A program made the translations under genes and the position numbers. A DNA stretch of 64,000 bases. Source: Granulicoccus phenolivorans DSM 17626 = NBRC 107789 = JCM 15570 (GTDB taxonomy: Bacteria; Actinomycetota; Actinomycetes; Propionibacteriales; Propionibacteriaceae). A model generated the notes under the pieces. The model saw only the letters and a program-made list of their open reading frames with translations, had not been told where the DNA came from and did no database searches. Location: positions 1-64,000 of the forward strand of contig NZ_AUHH01000012.1 in NCBI RefSeq assembly GCF_000423085.1, written 5' to 3'. Positions 36,160-43,534 of the stretch are shown here, piece by piece; the first letter of the stretch is position 1, and each line of letters begins with the position of its first letter.

Positions 36160-38372
36160 TGCCGCAGAGCACCCTGATCATGAGTCACGGCGGCCCCGAG
36201 CTGGAACAGGCGATCCGCGCCAAGGCGTACGCGTTCTATCAGAAGCTGACCACCGACGATGCGCTGCCGGGGTTGCACATCGAGCCGATCAAGGGGGCGG
36301 TGGACCCGCGGGTGCGGACCGGGCGGGTCGACGACCAGTACCGGGCGGTGATGTTCCGGTTGGACGACGACGGGCGCCGGGCGTACGTGATCCACGGCAT
36401 CTGGAACCACGACGAAGCCAACCGGATCGCCGAATCGGTCGCCCTGCGAAGGAATCCGCTGAACGGGATCCCCGAGGTACGCCGGGTCGACCACACCCCG
36501 GAACCACCGCTCGCGCCGAGCCGCGCGGCGCAGGAGAAGCGCACCTATCTCGGCCACACCGCCGCCGAACTGGTCACCGGCCTCGGGCTGGACGAGGCGA
36601 CCGCGCTCCGGCTGGCCGACTGCGCGGACGAGGACGCGCTGCTCGCCGCGGCCGCCGACCTCGGTGGGTGGCAGGGCAACGCGGTGATCGAACTGGCGAC
36701 CGGGACCCCGATGGCGGAGGTACGCGAGACGTTCGGGCTCAGCACCCCGGAGCCGGTTGCCGACCACCCGGGCGGGCCTGCGGTGAGCGACCGGGAGCTG
36801 GTCACCCTGATCCGGGAGAACCCGGCGGCCCGGGCGATCTTCAGCTATGTCGAGGGGGAGGACGACCTGCGCCGCGTGATCGAGGCCAAGGACTTCGATG
36901 CCTGGCGGGTCTGGCTGCATCCGCTGCAGCGCCGCCTGGTCGACGCGCACTACAACGGTTCCTACCGGCTGGCCGGCGGGGCGGGGACCGGGAAGACGGT
37001 CGTGCTGGTGCACCGCGCGGTCCGGCTGGCCCGGGACAATCCCGAGGCGCGGATCCTGGCGACCACCTTCACCACCAACCTGGCCCAGGAACTGCGTCGC
37101 CAGGTGGCCACCCTGGACATGCGCGTCGTGGCGGAGCGGTTCGGTGACCCGGGGGTGCTGGTGCAGGGCATCGACTCGCTGGTCAGCACGATCCTGGCCC
37201 GGGCCGACGGGATCGACGAGGACACCGAGCAGCTGTTCGGCTACCGCACCACCGACGTGTCCCGGCGGACCAATGCCGAGGAGGCCTGGCAGGCCGCGAT
37301 CCTCACCGGGGGCCGGGATCTGCCCGACCGGCTGAAGTCACCGGCCTTCCTGGCCGCGGAGTACGCCGCGGTGGTGCTGGCGAACCGGATCACCGAGGTG
37401 CAGCAGTATTTGCGGATCGCCCGGCCGGGCCGCGGGGTGCGGCTGTCCCGCAAGGAGCGGGTGGCGATCTGGCAGGTGGTGCAGGCGTACCGGACGCTGG
37501 CGCGGGCCGACCGGACCCTCGACTACGCCGAGGCGGCGGCCCTGGCCGCGGTGCACCTGGACCGGATCGCCGCCGGCGGGGGAGGGCGGTCGTTCGAGCA
37601 CATCGTGGTCGACGAGGGGCAGGACCTCGGTCCGGGGCATCTGATGTTCCTGCGCGCCCTGGTCGCGACCGGGCCGGATGATGTGTTCCTGGCCGAGGAC
37701 GCCCATCAGCGGATCTATGGGCAGCGGCTGACCCTGTCGAAGTTCGGGTTCGCCGTACGCGGGCGGTCCAGCCGGTTGCGGCTGAACTACCGGACCACCG
37801 CGGAGAACCTGAACCTGGCCCAGCAGGTGCTGGTCGGCGCGGACTGGGTCGACGCCGATGATCAGCCGGAGGATTCCTCGGGGTATCGGTCGGTGCGGCA
37901 CGGTCCGGAGCCGCGGATCGTGCACACCGCGACGCTGGTCGAGGAGTACGACCGGGCCGCGGAGCTGATCGGGGCCTGGATCCGGGAGACCCAGGAGCAG
38001 GGTCGGCCGCTGCAGACGATCGGGATCCTGGTCCGGGATCGGCGACAGCGGGATCTGGTGGTGGCGGCCCTGGCCGAGCGGCGGGTCGGCGTACGCGCGG
38101 TGGACAATCAGGGGATCCCGGACGGGCAGCCGGTGGTGCTGACCATGCATCGGGCGAAGGGGACCGAGTTCGCGAAGGTGCTGCTGATGGGGGTGTCGAA
38201 GCAGAACCTGCCCAAGGTGTACGGGAACCTGCCTGCGGAGGAGCTCGATGATGCGGTGCTGCGGGAGCGGGCGTTGCTGTATGTCGCGGCGAGTCGGGCC
38301 CGGGATGAGTTGGTGGTCAGTTATGCGGGGGAGGCGAGCCCGTTGATGCCGGAGAATCCCCCGGTCGGCTGA
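36159..38372 (+). CDS. UvrD/Rep-type helicase with RelE/ParE-like N-terminus
   Basis: 737-residue protein. Residues about 5-105 resemble RelE/ParE toxins: RVDDQYRAVMFRLDDDGRRA then YVIHGIWNHDEANRIAE. A helical linker (about 125-200) follows, then a superfamily 1 helicase: GGAGTGKTVVL (273-282), VDEGQDLGPGH (484 on), RLNYRTT and TMHRAKGTEF. The ATG overlaps the previous stop (TGATG) with GGAGG well placed upstream, so it is firmly part of the operon. Such helicases act in Gabija and other defence systems, but the toxin-like fusion is uncommon to my knowledge. Whether the RelE fold still binds ribosomes is unknown. Confidence 0.83.
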   Translation: MPQSTLIMSHGGPELEQAIRAKAYAFYQKLTTDDALPGLHIEPIKGAVDPRVRTGRVDDQYRAVMFRLDDDGRRAYVIHGIWNHDEANRIAESVALRRNPLNGIPEVRRVDHTPEPPLAPSRAAQEKRTYLGHTAAELVTGLGLDEATALRLADCADEDALLAAAADLGGWQGNAVIELATGTPMAEVRETFGLSTPEPVADHPGGPAVSDRELVTLIRENPAARAIFSYVEGEDDLRRVIEAKDFDAWRVWLHPLQRRLVDAHYNGSYRLAGGAGTGKTVVLVHRAVRLARDNPEARILATTFTTNLAQELRRQVATLDMRVVAERFGDPGVLVQGIDSLVSTILARADGIDEDTEQLFGYRTTDVSRRTNAEEAWQAAILTGGRDLPDRLKSPAFLAAEYAAVVLANRITEVQQYLRIARPGRGVRLSRKERVAIWQVVQAYRTLARADRTLDYAEAAALAAVHLDRIAAGGGGRSFEHIVVDEGQDLGPGHLMFLRALVATGPDDVFLAEDAHQRIYGQRLTLSKFGFAVRGRSSRLRLNYRTTAENLNLAQQVLVGADWVDADDQPEDSSGYRSVRHGPEPRIVHTATLVEEYDRAAELIGAWIRETQEQGRPLQTIGILVRDRRQRDLVVAALAERRVGVRAVDNQGIPDGQPVVLTMHRAKGTEFAKVLLMGVSKQNLPKVYGNLPAEELDDAVLRERALLYVAASRARDELVVSYAGEASPLMPENPPVG

Positions 38373-38419
38373 TCGGCTGACCGAGTACCAGGCGGCCAAG
38401 GATGTGATGGCCGGAACCC

Positions 38420-38653
38420 TCAGGCGGCAAAGTGCGCAAGGGCCCTGCGAATGGCCTCCGAACGAGACAGATGCTCACGCTCGGCCAGGGCGTCCAGGGC
38501 CGCGATCTCCTCAGCGGTGAGCCGTACCGCAATCACCTGCATCGGCTCGGTTCCGCGACCCGGCCGACCCCGCCCACGGGACCTCAACTCCTCCACGTCG
38601 TAGCCGGCCTCGGCTTCGTCGGCCCACTGCTGAATCTGTTCCTCGGTGACCAT
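38420..38653 (-). CDS. Ribbon-helix-helix protein, antitoxin-like
   Basis: 77-residue protein. The C-terminal 40 residues (MQVIAVRLTAEEIAALDALA then EREHLSRSEAIRRALAHF) are a classic ribbon-helix-helix DNA-binding domain of the CopG/antitoxin kind, preceded by an acidic helix and a Gly/Arg linker. Start ATG 38653 (an upstream in-frame TTG at 38659 is less likely). It faces the defence operon from the opposite strand, only 48 bases from the helicase stop, and no separate toxin gene is adjacent. It may be a solitary antitoxin, a regulator of the operon, or the partner of the RelE-like domain in the preceding helicase. Confidence 0.75.
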   Translation of the reverse strand: MVTEEQIQQWADEAEAGYDVEELRSRGRGRPGRGTEPMQVIAVRLTAEEIAALDALAEREHLSRSEAIRRALAHFAA

Positions 38654-38693
38654 CAACAAATCGTATTACGAAAATGTTGGCCGAGCGGTGGGG

Positions 38694-38752
38694 GTGTACG
38701 GCAACCTGCCTGCGGAGGTGAGTTGATGCGAGGCGAGCCTGCTGATGCCGGA
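38694..38752 (+). pseudogene. Remnant of a UvrD-helicase 3' end
   Basis: GTGTACGGCAACCTGCCTGC matches the helicase gene at 38217 on (one mismatch), and GAGGCGAGCCTGCTGATGCC matches 38331 on (two mismatches), with about 80 bases between them missing. It therefore looks like a second, internally deleted copy of the helicase 3' end, lying on the far side of the ribbon-helix-helix gene. The remainder of 38654-38859 holds the promoter/operator region of the Fic gene. Confidence 0.65.
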
Positions 38753-38790
38753 CGGCGATGGACCCTCAATAGGTGAGCTGACCTGACACA

Positions 38791-38839
38791 TCCAGAAAAC
38801 GTGTTAAGTTTTCCAGGATTTTTTAACACGTTTGCTGGA
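38791..38839. promoter_or_regulatory. Long inverted-repeat operator upstream of fic
   Basis: Seventeen-base arms (TCCAGAAAACGTGTTAA and its complement) with one mismatch, including eleven perfect inner pairs, around a 15-base spacer. It ends 20 bases before the Fic start codon. The AT-rich spacer contains GTTTTCCAGGATTTT. I infer an operator, possibly bound by the winged-helix C-terminus of the Fic protein itself. Confidence 0.7.
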
Positions 38840-38859
38840 TGCGTTGAAAGAGATGACAG

Positions 38860-39942
38860 ATGGTCTGGAGTGCCGGGACTCCCTTCAATGACCTTCCGCC
38901 GCTGCCGCCGCGGGGGCTCGATCTTGAGCCCAAGGTCGTCCTCAAGGCCACGGTGGAAGCCCGGACTGCCCTGGCGACGCTGGCCCAGGCCGGGCAGTTG
39001 CTGCCCAACCCGAACGTCCTGATCCATGCGGTGCCGATTCTGGAGGCGCAGGCCAGTTCGGAGATCGAGAACATCGTGACCACCGCCGACGAGCTCTTCA
39101 AGCACGTCGACACCGGGGAAGGTGACCACGCCACGAAAGAAGCCCTGCGTTATCGCAGCGCGCTCTTCGCGGGCGTCGAGTCCATCAGAAGCCGACCTCT
39201 CACGGCCAGGACCGCGGCTGCCATCTGCTCCGAGTTGCAGGGACGCGAGATGGATGTCCGTGCAGTCCCCGGCACGAGGATCGCGAATCCGACAACGCGC
39301 GAGGTCGTCTACGCACCTCCGGAAGGTGCAGGTCTCATCCGGGAGAAACTCGCGGACTGGGAACGCTTCGTGCACGCGCAGGACGACTTGGATCCGCTGG
39401 TGCGGATGTCAGTGGCGCACTACCAATTCGAGGCGATTCACCCGTTCCATGACGGCAACGGCCGCACCGGTCGGGTCATCAATATCTTGATGTTGATCGA
39501 GGCCGGCCTGCTCCACGACCCGATCCTGTACCTGTCTCGTGGAATTATCGCCCGCAAGAACGACTACTACCGACTCCTGCGCGCAGTCACTGCCGAGGTT
39601 GCCTGGATCGAGTGGATCCTATACATGCTCGAGGTCGTCGAGGAGTCCGCTTCCTCGACGACGCGGAAGATCGGAGCGATCAAGGCGTGTCAGGACGACA
39701 TTGCGGAACGAGCCCGCGTCGCCACGCCCGGCGGCCGCGACGCCCAATTCCTCAATGTGCTGTTCGAGCAGCCATATTGCCGAATCGGCACTGTCGTCGA
39801 GCGATGCGAGGTGTCTCGGCAGACGGCGTCGTCGTGGCTCCATGCGCTGGTGGAGGCGGGACTTCTCCGCGAGGTCAAGATCGGCCGAGAGTTGCTGTTC
39901 GTCAACCACGAGTTCCTTGAGGTGCTCGCCCGCTCGGAATAG
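38860..39942 (+). CDS. Fic-domain AMPylase with winged-helix tail
   Basis: 360-residue Fic/DOC protein that probably transfers AMP to a protein target. The active-site loop HPFHDGNGRTGR begins at His194 and is intact. The N-terminal Fic_N helix carries the inhibitory motif S-x3-E-N (Ser66 to Asn71 in SSEIEN), so the enzyme is self-inhibited (class II). Residues about 275-350 form a winged helix (VVERCEVSRQTASSWLHALVEAGLL). AAAGAGA lies before the ATG. Its composition is less GC-rich than the housekeeping genes. The 17-base inverted repeat just upstream suggests autoregulation. Confidence 0.9.
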   Translation: MVWSAGTPFNDLPPLPPRGLDLEPKVVLKATVEARTALATLAQAGQLLPNPNVLIHAVPILEAQASSEIENIVTTADELFKHVDTGEGDHATKEALRYRSALFAGVESIRSRPLTARTAAAICSELQGREMDVRAVPGTRIANPTTREVVYAPPEGAGLIREKLADWERFVHAQDDLDPLVRMSVAHYQFEAIHPFHDGNGRTGRVINILMLIEAGLLHDPILYLSRGIIARKNDYYRLLRAVTAEVAWIEWILYMLEVVEESASSTTRKIGAIKACQDDIAERARVATPGGRDAQFLNVLFEQPYCRIGTVVERCEVSRQTASSWLHALVEAGLLREVKIGRELLFVNHEFLEVLARSE

Positions 39943-39997
39943 CAGGTTAAGTCCAGGTGTCGGGCCCAGGTGAAAGTAATTATCCTATATTGGATCA

Positions 39998-40624
39998 ATG
40001 AAGATGAAAAGCGTAACCTCGCTGGTGGTGAACATCGACCAGCGCCGGAGTCGGCGTGATGCGGATCGGGTGCCCGACCTGCTGGTTGCGCTGGCGGGGA
40101 TCGGCGTACGGCTCGGGTTCGAACGGACCGCCGGGGACGAGGTGCAGGCGCTGGCCGACGACCCCACTGTCGCCGCCTTGGTGATTGAGGCGGTCGCTCG
40201 GCTCACCGTGGTGGGCGGGGGACCGGGGTGGCGGATCGGGTTCGGGATCGGGGCGGTGGAGGATCCGGGCGTCTCCTCGACCCGGGCAGCGCGCGGGTCG
40301 GCGTACCTGGCGGCGCGCGAAGCGCTCGAAGCGGCCGAACGACAGCCCGGCCGGCTCGCACTGCGCGGTGCCGCGGACGTGGACCCGGCGCGGATCCGGT
40401 ACGCCGAGACCGGGCTGCAGTTGCTGCGCGGCCTGTACGGGCGTCGCTCGGCCACAGGCTGGGAAGTCACGGACCTACTCGCGGAGTTGAAGGATCAATC
40501 GGCCGTCGCGGCCAGACTGCAGGTCTCTGAGTCGGCGGTTTCGCAGAGGCTCGAACGGGCTGAACACCGCCTCGGCCCTTCCACCGCAGCTATGGCGGAA
40601 TATCTGGTGAATAAGCTGCTGTAG
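39998..40624 (+). CDS. SatD-like putative DNA-binding protein
   Basis: 208 residues. The first 130 (VTSLVVNIDQRRSRRDADRV ... GWRIGFGIGAVE ... ARGSAYLAAREAL) resemble the SatD family, whose members regulate or bind DNA in acid-tolerance loci of firmicutes; function elsewhere is unknown. The C-terminus has a helix-turn-helix (QSAVAARLQVSESAVSQRLERAEHRL). There is no ribosome-binding site near the ATG at 39998, and a -10-like TATATT ends six bases before it, so the message may be leaderless. A small membrane-protein gene follows 107 bases downstream, a pairing also common for SatD. Confidence 0.6.
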   Translation: MKMKSVTSLVVNIDQRRSRRDADRVPDLLVALAGIGVRLGFERTAGDEVQALADDPTVAALVIEAVARLTVVGGGPGWRIGFGIGAVEDPGVSSTRAARGSAYLAAREALEAAERQPGRLALRGAADVDPARIRYAETGLQLLRGLYGRRSATGWEVTDLLAELKDQSAVAARLQVSESAVSQRLERAEHRLGPSTAAMAEYLVNKLL

Positions 40625-40656
40625 CTCTGGGGACCCGGTGGCTGGCGATGGCTGTG

Positions 40657-40676
40657 CTTAAGGAAATCACCTTAAG
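40657..40676. promoter_or_regulatory. CTTAAGG inverted repeat
   Basis: CTTAAGG-AAATCA-CCTTAAG, perfect seven-base arms, lies between the SatD-like gene and the small leader frame at 40685. It is AT-rich against a GC-rich background and well placed to be an operator for the downstream membrane-protein gene. Confidence 0.55.
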
Positions 40677-40684
40677 ATGAAGCA

Positions 40685-40735
40685 ATGAAGTCGGAGCGCT
40701 GTATGCACCACACCAGCGGCGGCCGGCGCCAGTGA
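40685..40735 (+). CDS. Possible 16-residue leader peptide
   Basis: ATG-started frame MKSERCMHHTSGGRRQ whose TGA overlaps the GTG start of the next gene (GTGA). It has no strong ribosome-binding site. It could couple translation of the membrane-protein gene or be fortuitous; no database comparison was possible. Confidence 0.3.
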   Translation: MKSERCMHHTSGGRRQ

Positions 40736-41241
40736 GTGTGTTGCTGTGCATTGCGGTGAGCGCCCTGGCGGTCGCCGGTCTTGTCGGTTGTCGTCCGCAG
40801 ATCCGAGCGCGTCGCGACCGCCATCTTCGCGACTATGGACTCGCGTGCATCATCCTGTACGCCGTTTGCTTGATCCTGGCTGCCCTGGCCCCGAACCTGA
40901 CCGGCCCCCTAAGACTGTGGTTGGTGTTCGCCGTGATCGTGGCCGCTGTGTTCGGTGGAGGCCCGTTCGTCGTGCTAGTGGTGCGCATCTCAGGCTTGAA
41001 GGGGGACGCCAAGGAGCAGCCGTCCCTGCCAGGGTCAGCAGTCATCGGCATGGTTGAGCGTGGAAGTTTCATCGTCGCTCTGATCCTTGGCCTCACCGAT
41101 GTGGCTGCGGTCCTGGTGGGTGTGAAGGCTTTGGGGGTGTACGCGGCGAGGGACGATCACCGGATCCCCGCTTTCCGGGTCTTGGGCACGCTGCTGAGTA
41201 TCAGTTGGGCTTTGGCGCTGTTCGCTCTGCTCAAGGTCTAG
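40732..41241 (+). CDS. Four-helix membrane protein, SatD partner
   Basis: 169-residue protein with transmembrane segments at about 3-20, 37-53, 63-87, 104-130 and 148-167, and a basic first loop (RPQIRARRDRHLRDYG). I do not recognise a named family. The start is GTG 40732; an alternative GTG two codons on is possible. It is in the same direction as the SatD-like gene and separated from it only by the CTTAAGG palindrome and a small frame, so co-function is likely. A membrane protein next to SatD is also found in other phyla. Confidence 0.55.
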   Translation: MSVLLCIAVSALAVAGLVGCRPQIRARRDRHLRDYGLACIILYAVCLILAALAPNLTGPLRLWLVFAVIVAAVFGGGPFVVLVVRISGLKGDAKEQPSLPGSAVIGMVERGSFIVALILGLTDVAAVLVGVKALGVYAARDDHRIPAFRVLGTLLSISWALALFALLKV

Positions 41242-41409
41242 GCGGAGCGAGCGGTCCGCGACCGCTCGTGACAGGCAGGCGACATTCGTTGCGCCACAGG
41301 CCACTTTCTGGGCCCCTTTCACGATCTGACGTCACCTTCCTGTCAGCGTCGCGGGGGAGCCGGGCTGGCGTACTGGCTCATCCGGCTGTTCTGACCCCGC
41401 GACCCCCCT

Positions 41410-41485
41410 GGTCATCCAGCGTCACCCTGGTCATCCAGCGTCACCCCGGTCATCCAGCGTCACCCCGGTCATCTAGCGTCACCCC
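41410..41485. repeat. 19-bp tandem repeat, four copies
   Basis: GGTCATCCAGCGTCACCCC repeated at 41410, 41429, 41448 and 41467 with only one or two differences, followed by a decayed fifth unit. The same GGTCATCCAGCGTCA occurs once per unit in the array at 18330-19500. Confidence 0.9.
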
Positions 41486-41785
41486 GGGGCATCCGGCGTC
41501 CCGGCGCACCGAAGCTCCCTTGCCTTTCGGGACGCTGGATGACCGGGCGGCCGCCGGATCGACTCATCCCGGCCGGCCGAACTCGACCGGCCGCCCAGCC
41601 ACACCGGATGCCGGGCTGTGCTCTCCGGACCGGAGGCCGGGACGGCGTATTCGGTGTTCCCGCGACAGGAAGCTCAGCGCTGGCCGCTCCGGCGATGGCT
41701 TCGGACATCCAGCGACAGCGAAAGCTTCCTGCGGGGTGTCGCAACGGTCGCGGGAAACATTTGGGCCTGCTGGGTGACCGGAGCC

Positions 41786-41905
41786 GTCGCGGGAACGGGC
41801 CTCCCCGATTTACCTGTCGCGGGAACGGGCCTCCCCGATTTACCTGTCGCGGGAAGGACACCCCCGGTTTTTCCCGTCGCGGGAAGTGGCCACCCGGAGC
41901 TGTCG
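41786..41905. repeat. 30-bp tandem repeat, three to four copies
   Basis: The core GTCGCGGGAA recurs at 41786, 41816, 41846 and 41876. The first two full units are identical (core then CGGGCCTCCCCGATTTACCT); the third is diverged and the fourth is partial. There are no unique spacers, so this is not a CRISPR array. Confidence 0.88.
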
Positions 41906-41909
41906 CGGC

Positions 41910-43328
41910 TCAGGCCGGCCAGCGGAACTCGGTCGGCAGCCCGTCCAGCAACCGCAACCACAGTTCACTCGCGGTCGGATAACTCGGCACCGCATGCCGC
42001 AGGACCTCGGTCGGCACCTGCCCGACGATCGCGATCGTCGCCGCCTGCAGCAACTCCCCGGCCTCCGGACCCACGAACGACGCCCCCAGCACCCGGTGCG
42101 TGGCCCGGTCCACGACCAACTTGGCCATCCCGTGCGCGTCCTCGCGCAGCAGTGAGGCACCGCTGGCCGCTCCCCACGGCACCTCGATCGCCTCGACGTC
42201 GTGCCCGGCGTCGCGGGCCGCCTGCTCGGTCAGCCCGACCCAGGCCACCTGCGGGGTGGTGAACACCACCTGCGGGACCGGCACCTGCTCCGGTACCGGC
42301 TGGGGTGTACGCCCACTCGCCGCGGCCGCGATCCGCTCGCCGATCACCCGGGCGCGATACTTGCCCCAGTGCGTCAACGGCGCCTCCCCGGAGGCATCCC
42401 CGACCGCGATCAACCACTCCGGCGCGTCCCCGGCATCCTCGGGCAGACCCACGTCGGCCAACCGCGGCCGCCGGCCGGTGGCCACCAGGATCTCATCGGC
42501 GACCAGTTCCTCGGCCCCCAGGCGTACCGTCACCGGGCCGCCGTGAATCCGGCCCAGGCCGGTGTCGGCGACCTCCTCGCGGACACACTCGGTCACCTCG
42601 GCGCCGAACCGCACCGTCACCCCAGCTTCGGTCAGCGCCTGCCGCACATGCTCGCCCGCGGCCGGTTCGGCCCGATCCAGCAGCCGGTCGCCGCGGACCA
42701 GCAGGGTCACCCGCGACCCGAGCGCCCGCAGCCAGGTCGCCGCCTCGCAGGCGACCACGCCGCCGCCGATGATCACCAGCCGAGCCGGAATCTCCCGTAC
42801 GCCGGTGGCGTCCCGCGATCCCCACGCCGCGACCCCGGCGTACAACTCGGGCACGGTCGGGCTGCTCCCGGTCGCCAGCACCACATGCCGGCGGGCGGTC
42901 ACCAAGACCTCGCCCTCGGCGGTCGTCACCGTCACCTGCCGCTCCCCGCTCAACCGGCCGTGACCACGGATCACCGGGATCCCGGCGCCCTCGGCCCACC
43001 CGACCTGGCCCGCGTCGTTGTAGTCCGATACCCAGTAGTCGCGGCGGCGCAGCAGCGCGTCGCGATCCAACTGGGCCCCGGTCACCCCCGGCAGATGGTG
43101 CGCGGTCTCCACCACGTCGACCGGGCGCAGCAGGGCCTTGCTGGGCATGCACGCCCAGTAGGAACACTCACCGCCGACCAGTTCGGCCTCGATCAGCACC
43201 GACGTGAGTTCGGTGCCCTCGGTGGCATACTGGGCGATGTTCTCACCGACCGGCCCGGCGCCGATCACGACGATGTCGAAGGTCCGGGGGTCGCTCTCCG
43301 GGGGACGGGTATCAGGGTTCTGAGCCAT
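41910..43328 (-). CDS. FAD/NAD(P)-dependent disulfide oxidoreductase
   Basis: 472-residue class I flavoprotein disulfide reductase. The FAD-binding [13 protein letters not shown] is at the N-terminus, the redox-active pair lies in [16 protein letters not shown] (C-x4-C), the NAD(P) site is [16 protein letters not shown], and the C-terminal dimerisation domain ends in a modified [11 protein letters not shown] instead of HPTxSE. That change argues against lipoamide dehydrogenase or mycothione reductase proper, so the substrate is open. ATG 43328 is chosen over 43343. No lipoamide or thiol-metabolism gene is next to it. A second enzyme of this superfamily (MerA) lies at 54.8 kb. Confidence 0.82.
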   Translation of the reverse strand: MAQNPDTRPPESDPRTFDIVVIGAGPVGENIAQYATEGTELTSVLIEAELVGGECSYWACMPSKALLRPVDVVETAHHLPGVTGAQLDRDALLRRRDYWVSDYNDAGQVGWAEGAGIPVIRGHGRLSGERQVTVTTAEGEVLVTARRHVVLATGSSPTVPELYAGVAAWGSRDATGVREIPARLVIIGGGVVACEAATWLRALGSRVTLLVRGDRLLDRAEPAAGEHVRQALTEAGVTVRFGAEVTECVREEVADTGLGRIHGGPVTVRLGAEELVADEILVATGRRPRLADVGLPEDAGDAPEWLIAVGDASGEAPLTHWGKYRARVIGERIAAAASGRTPQPVPEQVPVPQVVFTTPQVAWVGLTEQAARDAGHDVEAIEVPWGAASGASLLREDAHGMAKLVVDRATHRVLGASFVGPEAGELLQAATIAIVGQVPTEVLRHAVPSYPTASELWLRLLDGLPTEFRWPA

Positions 43329-43534
43329 GCTCCATCCTCGCAAGCCGCCCGGAGTTTCCCTTCCGGGGGTCGTTCATGGCACAATTGCGGGCGCATTCGA
43401 CGTTTCGCGGTGCCCTCTCACCCCGCCGGAACGCGAATCCATCCGAGGATCGATCGCTGTGCCCCACACGGCGAACCCGATGCTCACCCGTCCACCCCGA
43501 ACCGTTCGGGGTAATCCATAGGAGATCCACAAAC

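Larger units (their letters stand above)
41242..41909. repeat. Repeat island 3 (non-coding)
   Basis: 668 bases with no supportable gene between the membrane-protein gene and the convergent flavoprotein gene. It contains a 19-base tandem repeat (41410-41485), a diverged unit of the same family as the islands at 8.6-9.5 and 18.2-19.9 kb (41486-41560, with CGAAGCTCCCTTGCCTTTCG and GACGCTGGATGACCGGG), an inverted TTCCCGCGACAGGAA at 41657, and a 30-base tandem repeat (41786-41905) matching the one at 9041-9145. Confidence 0.75.

Noticed and set aside
22310-38372. BREX system
   Set aside because: The methylase is PglX-like in size, but no BrxC/PglY ATPase, PglZ phosphatase, BrxA or BrxB gene is present.
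22310-41241. Prophage or integrative element
   Set aside because: No integrase, terminase, capsid, tail or conjugation gene is seen, and no tRNA-type attachment site flanks the region.
41910-43328. Lipoamide dehydrogenase or mycothione reductase
   Set aside because: The C-terminal HPTxSE motif is altered to [11 protein letters not shown] and no complex E2 or mycothiol gene is adjacent, so I kept a general disulfide-oxidoreductase call.
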